A program made the translations under genes and the position numbers. This document shows positions 26,466 through 35,408 of a stretch of DNA of 64,000 bases, one piece after another. The first letter of the stretch is position 1. Every line of letters begins with the position of its first letter. Below the pieces are notes generated by a model. It ran no database searches. It was given only the letters and a program-made list of their open reading frames with translations, and had not been told where the DNA came from. Source of the stretch: Ruminococcus sp. (GTDB lineage: Bacteria; Bacillota; Clostridia; Oscillospirales; Ruminococcaceae); contig JAFXCR010000030.1 in NCBI GenBank assembly GCA_017516465.1, positions 40,359 through 104,358 of the forward strand, given 5' to 3'.

Positions 26466-26545
26466 GGAGAAACCACAGAAAGCAGCTGTGGTTTCTCCGT
26501 ATATTTCAGGCAATACCGTACAAAGCACGCCTTACGGCTTTGTAC
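26466..26545 (-). promoter_or_regulatory. Two tandem hairpins in the ftsK leader
   Basis: Between tepA and ftsK there is a 13-bp perfect stem (26466-26478 with 26486-26498) and a 9-bp perfect stem (26518-26526 with 26537-26545). Neither is followed by a T-run on the minus strand, so they look like processing or stability elements, not terminators. Confidence 0.5.
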
Positions 26546-26589
26546 AAAATCTGCTATCATATTTTGCACAAGCCTTGTGAGGTTTGCCT

Positions 26590-27297
26590 TTACTGATATC
26601 TTTTTTCTGTATTTTCAATCATCTCATAAAGACATTCCATAGCATCGCTGAGACCTCCGAGCCTGTCGATAAGACCGTACTCCACAGCCTTTTCGCCTTC
26701 AAGTACACTTCCGACATCAAGCACGAGTTCCTCCGTATTCATCATAAAGCGGCGGAAATCTTCCTCCTTGATCCGGCTGTTCTTCAGCACAAAATTAACT
26801 ATCCTATCCTGCATTTTATCGAAATAGGTCAGCGTCTGCGGAACTCCGAGAACAGTTCCGTTCATGCGAACAGGATGTATCGTCATGGACGCACTCGGCA
26901 CTATGAAGGAATGCTTTGCACTGACTGCAAGCGGTACTCCGATAGAATGTCCTCCACCTACCACAAGAGATACCGTAGGCGTTTTCATAGCGGAGATAAG
27001 CTCTGCAATAGCAAGGCCGGCTTCGACATCGCCGCCGACTGTATTTAGGATTATCAGCAGACCTTCAACGCTTCTGTCCTGCTCTATCGCAACAAGTGCA
27101 GGTATTATATGCTCATACTTTGTGGTTTTGTTCTGTTCTGAGAGAACGTAGTGTCCCTCTATTTGCCCAATTACCGTAAGACAGTGGATGAGGTGCTTTG
27201 AATTCCTGGCGATGGTCTGTCCGAGCTTTTCAGCAAGCTCTGCCTCGTCAAGTTTTTCCTCTGCTGATGATTCGCTGTTTGTATCTTTTTCACTCAT
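26590..27297 (-). CDS. tepA: ClpP-like serine protease of the TepA family
   Basis: A 235-residue ClpP-fold protein without the ClpP N-terminal hairpin. The catalytic Ser lies in [11 protein letters not shown] and the His in [10 protein letters not shown]; an Asp should follow in the C-terminal helix region. TepA-type proteins act as signal-peptide or translocation-associated peptidases and are commonly encoded beside spoIIIE/ftsK, as here. Ribosome site AAGGAGTG before ATG. It is the first gene of the nine-gene operon. Confidence 0.85.
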   Translation of the reverse strand: MSEKDTNSESSAEEKLDEAELAEKLGQTIARNSKHLIHCLTVIGQIEGHYVLSEQNKTTKYEHIIPALVAIEQDRSVEGLLIILNTVGGDVEAGLAIAELISAMKTPTVSLVVGGGHSIGVPLAVSAKHSFIVPSASMTIHPVRMNGTVLGVPQTLTYFDKMQDRIVNFVLKNSRIKEEDFRRFMMNTEELVLDVGSVLEGEKAVEYGLIDRLGGLSDAMECLYEMIENTEKRYQ

Positions 27298-27393
27298 TTG
27301 TATACACTCCTTGAAGGGCTGTCCTCAATCCGGACAGATGTTTCCTTGATTTCTTATATTATGCTCCCTTTCCGAAGCTGTATACATTATTAT

Positions 27394-27422
27394 ATTATAA
27401 ACTTTTTTGCTGATAAAGTCAA
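27394..27422 (-). promoter_or_regulatory. Promoter of the tepA-ftsK-...-ispH operon
   Basis: Minus-strand TTGACT (27417-27422), 17-bp spacer, perfect TATAAT (27394-27399), about 95 bases before the tepA ATG. Confidence 0.65.
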
Positions 27423-27478
27423 GAAAAATCAATATCAGATATTATATTCATTAAAACATAAAATATTAACGTTATTTA

Positions 27479-27507
27479 TTGACATTTGAGACAAATTATG
27501 ATATAAT
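27479..27507 (+). promoter_or_regulatory. Consensus promoter of the 27.5-kb membrane-protein gene
   Basis: TTGACA (27479-27484), 17-bp spacer, TATAAT (27502-27507); both boxes are perfect and the ATG is 31 bases downstream. Confidence 0.78.
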
Positions 27508-27537
27508 TAACTAAAATACTATTCCGGAGGATCTTCC

Positions 27538-28134
27538 ATGAAAAAAAAGAAATCAGCAGCATCTGAAACAGCCGTCACAAAGAAAAACAAGCACCCGATG
27601 CTGATTATAGCTGCCGTATCTGTTCTGATAATAGCTCTTGTGATTCTTGCTATCATATATTTCATCGGACCAAAAAAAGCAGTGAAAAAATACGTCAAGG
27701 CAGGAATCAGCAAAAACGGCGGCAAAAATTATTTTTCAATGATCCTTCCTGATTATGTTGTCGATCAGCTTAAATCTGACGAAAAATGGAACGATATGAT
27801 CGAAAGCTACAACAACGATCTCTCTGACGTCAGGGACGATTATAAATTCAGAATCAAGGATATAGAAAAAAAAGATGAGCTCTCCGCTACCGCCCTTGAC
27901 GGAGCACAGCTGTACTTTGAGGAAATGGCTAAAAAATACGATACCAAGCCAAAAGAACTTGATATACAGAAGGGATTTGAGTTTGAAGTTAAACTGACAA
28001 AAAAAGACAGAAATTCAAAGAAAAAAACTTCTGAATCCACTGTTGTATGTGCTGTAAAAATCAAGAGCGAAGGTTGGAAAATCGCTGAAGTTCCTGCGTC
28101 ATACCTCAAAAAGCTCAGCAAGGAACAGGGTTGA
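27538..28134 (+). CDS. Uncharacterised single-pass membrane protein
   Basis: A 198-residue protein with a Lys-rich N-terminus, one membrane segment (about 21-43) and a charged extracytoplasmic domain of about 150 residues with many Lys, Asp and Glu. The segment YFSMILPDYVVDQL and the C-terminal SEGWKIAEVPASYLKKL recall the small DUF4878-like lipoprotein/immunoglobulin-like stress domains, but I cannot assign a family. Monocistronic, with its own consensus promoter and terminator. Start ATG after GGAGGA. Confidence 0.7.
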   Translation: MKKKKSAASETAVTKKNKHPMLIIAAVSVLIIALVILAIIYFIGPKKAVKKYVKAGISKNGGKNYFSMILPDYVVDQLKSDEKWNDMIESYNNDLSDVRDDYKFRIKDIEKKDELSATALDGAQLYFEEMAKKYDTKPKELDIQKGFEFEVKLTKKDRNSKKKTSESTVVCAVKIKSEGWKIAEVPASYLKKLSKEQG

Positions 28135-28155
28135 AACCCCACTTTCTGATTACTC

Positions 28156-28196
28156 ATGCTTCGTACTGAATACCGCTTCAGTACGGAGCATTTTTT
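28156..28196 (+). terminator. Terminator after the 27.5-kb gene
   Basis: A stem of about 14 bp with one mismatch pair (ATGCTtCGTACTGAA with the matching arm ending at 28190), followed by six T. Confidence 0.85.
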
Positions 28197-28222
28197 ATCT
28201 GTAAGAATTTTGAAAATTTTTC

Positions 28223-28251
28223 TTGCATTTGATCACAAGTTGTGGTATAAT
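28223..28251 (+). promoter_or_regulatory. Promoter of the class II aldolase gene
   Basis: TTGCAT (28223-28228), 17-bp spacer, TATAAT (28246-28251), about 60 bases before the ATG. Confidence 0.65.
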
Positions 28252-28309
28252 ATAAATATTGAGGTAAAAATCACCTCGTATCAGAAAAAATTCAGGAGGA
28301 ATCTTTATT

Positions 28310-29173
28310 ATGTTAGTATCAGCAACAGAAATGCTTAAGAAGGCAAGAGCCGGCAAGTATGCAGTAGGTCAGTTCAACATCAACAACCTTGAATGGACTA
28401 AGGCTATTCTTCTTACAGCTCAGGAGCTCAACTCCCCCGTTATTCTCGGCGTATCTGAGGGTGCAGGAAAGTACATGACAGGTGTAAACACTGTTGCAGC
28501 TATGGTAAAGGCTATGGACGAGTCTCTCGGAATTACAGTTCCTGTTGCTCTTCACCTTGACCACGGTTCATACGATGGATGCTATCAGTGCATCAAGGCT
28601 GGCTTCACTTCCATCATGTTTGATGGCTCACACTTCCCGATCGACGAGAACGTTGCTAAGACAACTGAGCTCGTAAACGTTGCTCACGCTCTTGGTCTCT
28701 CTATCGAGGCAGAGGTTGGCTCTATCGGCGGCGAAGAAGACGGCGTTGTTGGTGCTGGTGAATGTGCTGACCCCAACGAATGCAAGATGATTGCTGATCT
28801 CGGCGTTGACTTCCTTGCAGCTGGTATCGGTAACATCCACGGTAAGTATCCCGAAAATTGGGCTGGTCTCAGCTTTGAGACTCTCGCTGCTGTAAACGAA
28901 AAGGTTGGCGAAATGCCTCTCGTTCTCCACGGCGGTACAGGTATCCCTGACGAAATGATCGCTAAGGCTATCTCTCTCGGCGTTGCTAAGATCAACGTTA
29001 ACACAGAGTGCCAGCTTGCATTCCAGGAAGCTACAAGAGCTTACATCGAAGCAGGCAAGGATCAGCAGGGCAAGGGCTTCGATCCCAGAAAGCTTCTCGC
29101 TCCCGGCTTTGAAGCTATCAAGGCTAAGGTTAAGGAGAAGATGGAACTCTTCGGAAGCGTTAACAAGGCTTAA
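28310..29173 (+). CDS. fba: Class II fructose-1,6-bisphosphate aldolase
   Basis: A 287-residue zinc-dependent aldolase for the central glycolytic step. Zinc and substrate motifs: LHLDHGS, EAEVGSIGG, GNIHGKY, VLHGGTG and KINVNTE. The length and the GSIGGEEDG loop fit the Fba/GatY/KbaY group; Fba is the most likely given the strong promoter, ribosome site AGGAGGA and highly optimised codon use (many CTC, GTT and AAG) compared with neighbours. A tagatose-bisphosphate aldolase cannot be fully excluded. Confidence 0.92.
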   Translation: MLVSATEMLKKARAGKYAVGQFNINNLEWTKAILLTAQELNSPVILGVSEGAGKYMTGVNTVAAMVKAMDESLGITVPVALHLDHGSYDGCYQCIKAGFTSIMFDGSHFPIDENVAKTTELVNVAHALGLSIEAEVGSIGGEEDGVVGAGECADPNECKMIADLGVDFLAAGIGNIHGKYPENWAGLSFETLAAVNEKVGEMPLVLHGGTGIPDEMIAKAISLGVAKINVNTECQLAFQEATRAYIEAGKDQQGKGFDPRKLLAPGFEAIKAKVKEKMELFGSVNKA

Positions 29174-29188
29174 TCGAATCCTCTATGT

Positions 29189-29220
29189 AAAAAAAGGACA
29201 TCCTTCGGGGTGTCCTTTTC
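29189..29220 (+). terminator. Terminator of fba
   Basis: AAAAGGACATCC / GGGTGTCCTTTT stem around a TTCG tetraloop, 20 bases after the stop codon, ending in TTTT. Confidence 0.88.
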
Positions 29221-29259
29221 TGCGTATGAAAGAAAATCTCATTATCATTGAATTTCCTC

Positions 29260-29288
29260 TTGATTTTTTTGATAAAACGTTGTATAAT
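29260..29288 (+). promoter_or_regulatory. Promoter of the HD/metY pair
   Basis: TTGATT (29260-29265), 17-bp spacer, TATAAT (29283-29288), 39 bases before the ATG. Confidence 0.65.
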
Positions 29289-29327
29289 AAGTAGGTAATA
29301 TAACTTTTTGACAAGGCAGGTTTTTAT

Positions 29328-29822
29328 ATGCTTAAAGCAATCTGTTCAAAAAAGGATCTCTCATCTGACAGATATTATGCTCTCGTCAGCGATATTATCG
29401 ACAGCTCCGCACTTGACAGACTCAAAGATATAACTCACCATATCTCGACGACTCGTTTTCAACACTGCCTGAACGTATCGTACTACACCTATCTTATATG
29501 CAAAAAACTCCACCTTGACGCCCGTGCCGCCGCAAGAGCCGGTCTGCTTCACGATCTTTTCTACTACGACAGAAAAAAATACAACAGAAGCAAAACAAAA
29601 GATCAGCTCTCGCACAGCTCCATGCACGCTCGTCTTGCCGCCGAAAACGCCGCTGTTCTTACCGATATCACCGATCTTGAACGTGATATGATAGAAAAAC
29701 ATATGTGGCCGATGACAAGACCTCTCCCAAGTTACAAAGAAAGCTATATTATAACTCTGACCGATAAATACTGTGCAATTCTTGAATTCCTTGTTCCAAG
29801 AATCAAAACTGTATTATCATAA
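29328..29822 (+). CDS. HD-domain phosphohydrolase
   Basis: A 164-residue protein with the HD pattern: His in TRFQHCLNVS, the HD pair in GLLHDLFYYD, His in LSHSSMHARLA and a later Asp in LTDKYC. This resembles the HDIG/YqeK-like nucleotide phosphohydrolases, but the substrate is not clear. It precedes metY by 28 bases and is probably cotranscribed. Confidence 0.82.
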   Translation: MLKAICSKKDLSSDRYYALVSDIIDSSALDRLKDITHHISTTRFQHCLNVSYYTYLICKKLHLDARAAARAGLLHDLFYYDRKKYNRSKTKDQLSHSSMHARLAAENAAVLTDITDLERDMIEKHMWPMTRPLPSYKESYIITLTDKYCAILEFLVPRIKTVLS

Positions 29823-29850
29823 AAAATACCGCCGCAAAGGAGAAATTATC

Positions 29851-31119
29851 ATGAATATCGAAACAAAATGCCTTCATGCAGGCTACTCACCTAAAAACAC
29901 TGAACCCAGAGTAGTCCCTATCGTACAGAGTACTACTTACGTCTATGATTCTACCGACGACGTTGCAGCTGTTTTCGATGATCCGACAAAAAGCCTGATC
30001 TACTCACGTTTTGAAAATCCCACTGTAATGGCTGTTGAAGAAAAAATTGCAGCTCTTGAAGGCGGTATAGGCGCAATGTGCACTTCCAGCGGACAGGCAG
30101 CTTCTCTTTGCTCACTGCTGAATATCCTTCAATCCGGTGACAGCTTCATTTCTACAACAACTATCTACGGCGGAACTGTCAATCTTTTCGCTGTAACTCT
30201 CAAAAAACTCGGCGTTGAGTGTATCTTCGTTGATCCCGATGCTTCCGAGGACGAGATCAGAGCCGCTTTCAAGCCCAATACAAAGGCTGTTTTTGGCGAA
30301 ACTCTTGCAAATCCGGCTCTTTCTGTACTTGATATCGAGAAATTCGCAAAGATCGCTCACGAAAACGATGTTCCACTTATCATCGACAATACTTTCCCGA
30401 CTCCGATTCTTTGCAGACCTATCGAGCATGGTGCTGATATCGTAATCCATTCAACATCAAAGTACATGGACGGTCACGCTGTTCAGGTAGGAGGTGTTAT
30501 CGTTGATGCCGGAACTTTCAACTGGGCAAACGGAAAATTCCCTGAATTTACCGAGCCTGATGAAAGCTATCACGGTATTGTTTACACTGAGACTTACGGC
30601 AAGGCATCATACATAATCAAGGCAAGAATGCAGCTTATGAGAGACTTCGGCTGCTATCCTTCAGCTCAGTCAGCTTTCTATCTCAATCTCGGTCTTGAAA
30701 CTCTCCACATCCGTATGAAGCAGTACTGCGAAAATGCTAAGATCATTTCAGAATTCCTTGCAGCAAACGACAAGGTAGAATCTGTGAATTATCCCGGTCT
30801 CAAGGGCGACAAATACTACGATTTAGCTCAGAAATATCTCCCCCTCGGATCCAGCGGCGTTATCTCGTTCGTAATCAAGGGCGGAAGAAACAATGCAATC
30901 AAGTTCATGGATTCTCTCAAGCTTGCTTCAAACGAAGTACACGTTGCAGATATTCGTACCTGCGTTCTTCACCCCGCAAGTGCTACTCACCGCCAGCTTA
31001 CTGACGAACAGCTTGTTGCGTGCGGTATCAACGGCGGAATGATCCGCTTCTCTGTTGGCCTCGAAAATGTTGACGATATCCTCGAAGATCTCAGAAACGC
31101 TTTTGCTGCAATAGACTAA
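29851..31119 (+). CDS. metY: O-acetylhomoserine sulfhydrylase-type PLP enzyme
   Basis: A 422-residue Cys/Met-metabolism PLP enzyme. The family signatures are visible: SQPLY-like RVVPIVQSTTYVYDST, the LEGG...SSGQAA pyrophosphate-binding region, FGETLANPA, and the PLP lysine in STSKYMDGH. Length and sequence fit O-acetylhomoserine sulfhydrylase, making homocysteine (or Cys) directly from sulfide; methionine gamma-lyase is the alternative. The ATG at 29851 has AAAGGAG; a longer frame starts inside the HD gene and is rejected. Confidence 0.88.
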   Translation: MNIETKCLHAGYSPKNTEPRVVPIVQSTTYVYDSTDDVAAVFDDPTKSLIYSRFENPTVMAVEEKIAALEGGIGAMCTSSGQAASLCSLLNILQSGDSFISTTTIYGGTVNLFAVTLKKLGVECIFVDPDASEDEIRAAFKPNTKAVFGETLANPALSVLDIEKFAKIAHENDVPLIIDNTFPTPILCRPIEHGADIVIHSTSKYMDGHAVQVGGVIVDAGTFNWANGKFPEFTEPDESYHGIVYTETYGKASYIIKARMQLMRDFGCYPSAQSAFYLNLGLETLHIRMKQYCENAKIISEFLAANDKVESVNYPGLKGDKYYDLAQKYLPLGSSGVISFVIKGGRNNAIKFMDSLKLASNEVHVADIRTCVLHPASATHRQLTDEQLVACGINGGMIRFSVGLENVDDILEDLRNAFAAID

Positions 31120-31127
31120 ATATTTAT

Positions 31128-31163
31128 CCCCCTGAAAGTAAGTTGCTTTCAGGGGGATTTTTC
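31128..31163. terminator. Bidirectional terminator between metY and DUF4956
   Basis: An 11-bp perfect stem (CCCCCTGAAAG with CTTTCAGGGGG) and 7-nt loop followed by ATTTTT; serves the convergent genes on both sides. Confidence 0.88.
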
Positions 31164-31176
31164 TATAAATATTGTA

Positions 31177-31860
31177 TCAGAATCTGTCTGAATTTCTTGC
31201 AAGTACAAGAGTTACATTGAGATTTCCATTAAGAGTTCTGATGTAATCAATAAATTTTTTCTGGTCGGTATCGTTGTTCAGATTTATATCATATATAAGC
31301 TCAAACAAGCTGCCGAATTCCGTTGTTTTTACTCTCCTCAGATTCCAGTACGAAGTAAACGTATTGAGAATATTGTCAAACACGCCCTGATAACTCAGAT
31401 CCTCCGGAATTGTGATTTTAAGAGTCATATATGTTACAGCAGGTGCTCCGAATTTGAAATGATTAAGCAGAATCATTATTACTCCGAGAATAATGAGGAA
31501 CACAAATCCGAATGCTACAAATCCCATACCGCAGGCAAGACCTACTGCCACTGAGAAGAATATGTATGAAATATCAGCCGGATCGCCGGAATCGCTTCTG
31601 AATCTTATAAGCGAAAAAGCTCCCGCAAGACTGAATGCCTTCGCCATATTGTTTCCGACAAGCATGATAATGATTGCAATTATAGCCGGAAGCATAACCA
31701 TTGTAAGAACGTAGCTCTGTGCATATCCGATTTTTTTATGTGTGAACATATATATCATACATATCAGAAATCCCAGAACCACCGCACTGATTGTACATAT
31801 TACCACCTGCGGCAGTGTAAGTGTATCTGTTGAAAGAACAGATTTAAAAATATTTTCCAT
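31177..31860 (-). CDS. DUF4956 membrane protein
   Basis: A 227-residue protein with about four membrane segments in its first 140 residues and the DUF4956 signature AFSLIRFRSDSGDPADISY, then a cytoplasmic C-terminal domain with an ACT-like look (KFIDYIRTLNGNLNVTLVL). DUF4956 genes regularly sit beside VTC-domain genes, as here (16-bp gap), so a joint role in polyphosphate synthesis or export is inferred. Ribosome site AAGGAG. Confidence 0.85.
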   Translation of the reverse strand: MENIFKSVLSTDTLTLPQVVICTISAVVLGFLICMIYMFTHKKIGYAQSYVLTMVMLPAIIAIIIMLVGNNMAKAFSLAGAFSLIRFRSDSGDPADISYIFFSVAVGLACGMGFVAFGFVFLIILGVIMILLNHFKFGAPAVTYMTLKITIPEDLSYQGVFDNILNTFTSYWNLRRVKTTEFGSLFELIYDINLNNDTDQKKFIDYIRTLNGNLNVTLVLARNSDRF

Positions 31861-31876
31861 ATTTTCTACTCCTTAT

Positions 31877-32668
31877 TTATTTTGTCAAAAACATTCTTTT
31901 ATTTACGAATTCCTTGTTGCGCAGATTTACATAAATTCCGTTTTCAATCATTTTTTCAAGAGTATAGCACTTGAATGCACGACCGTACTTTGAAAAACTG
32001 GTCTTGAAAATCTTAAGCTCAGAAAGTGTATGCGACAGCCACAAAGGCATTGAGCCTACGATTTTCACTTCCATAAGATGCTGGTCTTCATCAATAAGCT
32101 GATTGCCATAGCTTTCTTTTGCAAGCGTAAGATCGTGACGTCTTGCTGTAATTTTCCGGTCAAAGGTCAGTCGGAACTCACTGTCTTCCTTTCCGAAAAA
32201 AGCCGAACGCTGATAACTTATGTACTGTGCAGGATAAACCTTGTATGTTCTCAGAAACTGAACAAGCTCTTCCATCACCTGATTCTGAATGAATTTACTG
32301 CTTTCCGGCGGAAGTACGCCGTTTTCAAGAAAATCCTCTGCCTGAGCAAGCGTCATTGACGCACGTCTTTTTGTTACAATTCCGCCTATTTTCTTTTTTA
32401 TCTCCAGAAAGACTCTGTCGTCAGGCTGTGCAGGAGAATAATAGCTGCGTAGTCTTATTTTCTCCTTGTAGTAGGGCTTTTCAAGCGATGTTCTTATCAG
32501 ATGATTATCCGTTGTATCGTAATATATATTGTATATTCCATATTCTTTTCCGCCGATACAATATTTGTCAGGATTCATATACTGATGTATTACAGGAACA
32601 AGCTTATTATACTGTTCATCATTCAGAAGAAATTTAAGTTCATTTCTTTTGAACGTATTTATTGCCAC
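31877..32668 (-). CDS. VTC-domain (polyphosphate polymerase-like) protein
   Basis: A 263-residue protein matching the VTC tunnel domain, which makes polyphosphate from ATP in yeast Vtc4. Conserved basic and acidic residues are visible: FKRNELKFLL, IYYDTTDN, EKIRLRSY, FLEIKKKIGGIVTKRR, and HLMEVKI near the end. No membrane segment is present; the partner DUF4956 protein would provide it. The start is GTG with GGGAGGTAA ahead. Catalysis by this bacterial clade is inferred, not shown. Confidence 0.85.
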   Translation of the reverse strand: MAINTFKRNELKFLLNDEQYNKLVPVIHQYMNPDKYCIGGKEYGIYNIYYDTTDNHLIRTSLEKPYYKEKIRLRSYYSPAQPDDRVFLEIKKKIGGIVTKRRASMTLAQAEDFLENGVLPPESSKFIQNQVMEELVQFLRTYKVYPAQYISYQRSAFFGKEDSEFRLTFDRKITARRHDLTLAKESYGNQLIDEDQHLMEVKIVGSMPLWLSHTLSELKIFKTSFSKYGRAFKCYTLEKMIENGIYVNLRNKEFVNKRMFLTK

Positions 32669-33199
32669 TTTATTACCTCCCTTCAGATTAAATTCTGCTT
32701 CTCAGAAAAAATTATGCTCATTCAGCGTCCTGAACCAAGCTGCCTATAAAGCCTGTACTGCCTATTTACAAGCTTTTACTATGCCATTATAGATATACGA
32801 ATCAGATTTCAGAAATTCAGGGTATTGACTCAGAATGATTTCTGAATACATATTTTTTCTACAAACATCACAATAAACAACATAAAACTAAGTTTGTTTT
32901 TTCATTTTTTACACAAACTTTTTGAATTACCTCGTTTTTTCGCAACATCACTTCGTAAGCTACTATTATAGGTTTGTTTTTCAGTAACAACCATAACCCG
33001 AAGATTTATTCAGCCACATACCGGTAACAATACACATAATTTTTCACCATGATTATAGGATAGCATATAAAGAAAAAATATTTTTTATAATTGTGTGAAA
33101 ATTATGTAAAAATTGTGGCAGAAAAACAAAATGTTTTGGGATATATCTTTATTTTACACCCTTTTAATATTTTGTTCATATTTGTAATGTATACTAAAA
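32669..33199. other. 530-bp AT-rich divergent intergenic region
   Basis: No gene is supported here. A perfect minus-strand TATAAT at 32786-32791 could be the -10 of the VTC operon but has only a poor -35. A plus-strand TATACT at 33190-33195 may be the -10 for the dockerin/beta-helix gene. I see no repeats or tRNA. Confidence 0.5.
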
Positions 33200-33384
33200 T
33201 CAGGTAAACAGAGATGTGCCGCCGCATCTCTTTTGCAATGCAGATCCGCAAAACAGCACTGCACCGTTTTGCAGTACTGCTTCACATTATTTAGGCATTC
33301 CGGATCCGCATTATTATATGTTCGTTGAAAAATATTGCTCCGCAAACCTAAGGCTGTGGAGCAGCAACAAAGGAGTTGTTTTTT
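33200..33384 (+). ncRNA. Long structured leader of the dockerin/beta-helix gene
   Basis: About 185 nt between a possible -10 (33190-33195) and the ATG. Hairpins seen: AGAGATG/CATCTCT followed by TTTT (33210-33234), CAGcACTGCA/TGCAGTaCTG (33254-33279), and TTGCTCC/GGAGCA around a 16-nt loop ending just before the ribosome site (33335-33364). It could be a riboswitch or attenuator, but it matches no class I can name. Confidence 0.35.
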
Positions 33385-35328
33385 ATGCAGTCAAAAAAAA
33401 GAAAAAAACATATCAGTAAAATAGCCACAGTTTCAATAGCCGCACTATCTTGTGCTTCTGCGATATCAATCTACTCTCTTGCAAGCAGTCAGACTGAAAT
33501 CACCCAGCCGGTCAAAGATGATCTTATCGGCGTCAGCAATTATATCTTAGGAAATTCTGATACTGCTCCGGCTAACGCAGACATGGACGGTGACGGACAA
33601 ATAGACGCTTTTGATTTGGTGCTGATGAGAAGAGCTATTGCCGCTTCCGCAGAAGATGATAACGCTGAAAAGCATATCTATCTTGAGGAAACTTCAATCC
33701 GCTACGAAGGCTCCGGAATGACTCTGAACGAATCGGCTGATGTAATCACAATCTCAAAGCCCGGAACATACATCGTTACCGGTGAGCTGAAAGACGGTCA
33801 GATCATAGTTGACGTTGACAAGGACGCATATCCGGATGGTGCCGTTGAACTCAGTCTTGAAGGCATGGAAATTTCATGCTCGGATAACTCACCCATATAT
33901 ATCGCAAGTATTGATGATGAATGTACAATTACTGCAAAGAAGGGTACAGACAACATAATTTCAGACGGTACTTCATACACAAATGCCGATGATGATTCAG
34001 GAGCAATTTACAGTAAGGACGACCTTAAGTTCAAGGGTAAGGGAAATCTTACAGTAAACGGAAATTGTCAGGATGGTATCGTTGGTAAGGACGATGTCAA
34101 GATCTACAACGGAAAAATCAAGGTAAATGCTGTTGATGACGGTATCAGAGGCAAGGATTCCGTAAGAATAGGCGATGAGGACGACTTAGGCGTAGAAGAT
34201 GGTTTCAAGAACCTCTCTGTAACTATTACCACAACGTCCGGAGACGGAATCACCTCGACAAACGCTGATGATGAAGGCAAGGGATATATCACAATAAACG
34301 GCGGTACTATCTCTATCGACTCTTACGCTGACGGTGTACAGGCTGAACAGGATCTTACTGTCAACGGCGGCGACATCACCATAGAAACATACGAAGGAAG
34401 CTCATTCAGCGGAAACGTATCAACAAATCCATGGGGCGGAGGCGGCTCAAGCTCTACCGATGTAAGTGCAAAGGGTCTTAAATCAGGCGGTATCCTTACG
34501 ATAAACGGAGGTACAATCAATATTGATTCTTCCGATGACTGTATTCACAGTGCAGGTAATCTTGATCTCATCGGTGGAAAGCTTACACTTGCCACAGCAG
34601 ACGATGCCTGCCATTCAGACGCAGATCTCACAATCGGAAATGGAACAGCAGATACTTTTGATGATATAATTATCTATGCAACAAAATGTTACGAGGGAAT
34701 CGAGGGTATGAATATCACCCAGAACAGCGGAACGGTCGTTATCAGCTCAACTGACGACGGTTACAACGCAGCAGGCGGTGCAGACGGCTCAGGAAACAAT
34801 ACCCCCGGCGGATGGAATCCCGGCGGATGGAATCCCGGCGGGGGAAATACAGGCAACTACTCGATAAATCTCAAGGGCGGCTTTGGTCTTGTAAACATTT
34901 CAGACGGCGACCATGACGGTTTTGATTCAAACGGTTCTCTCACAATCAGCGGCGGATACTTCATCTCAAACGGAAATGAGCCCTTCGACTGCGACGGTAC
35001 AAAATCATATTCCGGCGGTGTCTATGTAATAAATAAAGGCTCTGGCGGAATGGGAATGCCCGGAGGTATGGGCGGAGGCGAAATGGCTTCAACAGTTACG
35101 GCTTCATGCTCAGTTAATTCCGGTACAAGAATCACTCTTGCTGACGGCGAAAATGTAATCGTTTCATTTATCGCAGGTAAAAATGTAACATCACTTACAG
35201 CAGGATGCAGCTCTAACACAGGAGCTAAATTCTACACAGGCGGTACTGTGACAGGAACTCCAATCGCAGAATCAGACACGCAGATATGCTATGTAAGCGG
35301 AACTCTCTCCGGCGGCAATTCACTCTGA
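33385..35328 (+). CDS. Secreted dockerin protein with DUF4353-type beta-helix domain
   Basis: A 647-residue secreted protein. Residues 1-34 form a basic, hydrophobic signal peptide. Residues about 44-87 contain an N-terminal dockerin-like segment with one complete calcium loop (ADMDGDGQIDAFDLVLMRR) and only a helix remnant of the other half. The remainder is a repetitive right-handed beta-helix of the DUF4353 carbohydrate-binding-domain type, built from units such as GDITIETY, TINGGTINIDSSDD and DLTIGNGT, interrupted by a WNPGG repeat (about 470-490). It is divergent from the VTC/DUF4956 pair, an association seen with CotH-kinase loci in ruminococci (recalled, not checked). The ATG at 33385 follows AAAGGAG. 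Function is unknown; cellulosome or surface attachment is inferred. Confidence 0.82.
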   Translation: MQSKKRKKHISKIATVSIAALSCASAISIYSLASSQTEITQPVKDDLIGVSNYILGNSDTAPANADMDGDGQIDAFDLVLMRRAIAASAEDDNAEKHIYLEETSIRYEGSGMTLNESADVITISKPGTYIVTGELKDGQIIVDVDKDAYPDGAVELSLEGMEISCSDNSPIYIASIDDECTITAKKGTDNIISDGTSYTNADDDSGAIYSKDDLKFKGKGNLTVNGNCQDGIVGKDDVKIYNGKIKVNAVDDGIRGKDSVRIGDEDDLGVEDGFKNLSVTITTTSGDGITSTNADDEGKGYITINGGTISIDSYADGVQAEQDLTVNGGDITIETYEGSSFSGNVSTNPWGGGGSSSTDVSAKGLKSGGILTINGGTINIDSSDDCIHSAGNLDLIGGKLTLATADDACHSDADLTIGNGTADTFDDIIIYATKCYEGIEGMNITQNSGTVVISSTDDGYNAAGGADGSGNNTPGGWNPGGWNPGGGNTGNYSINLKGGFGLVNISDGDHDGFDSNGSLTISGGYFISNGNEPFDCDGTKSYSGGVYVINKGSGGMGMPGGMGGGEMASTVTASCSVNSGTRITLADGENVIVSFIAGKNVTSLTAGCSSNTGAKFYTGGTVTGTPIAESDTQICYVSGTLSGGNSL

Positions 35329-35364
35329 TATCGCTCATACTCATAACATCTGACTTACTATAAT

Positions 35365-35400
35365 AAAAAATGTGGACTACATTGATAGTCCACATTTTTT
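35365..35400. terminator. Perfect 15-bp bidirectional terminator
   Basis: AAAAAATGTGGACTA and its exact complement around a 6-nt loop, with T or A runs on both sides, between two convergent genes. Confidence 0.92.
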
Positions 35401-35408
35401 ATTATTCA

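Noticed and set aside
33200-33384. c-di-GMP-I (GEMM) riboswitch
   Set aside because: Only a GCAAACC-like piece (33342-33348) is present; the GACGCAAAGC core and the required pairing are not.
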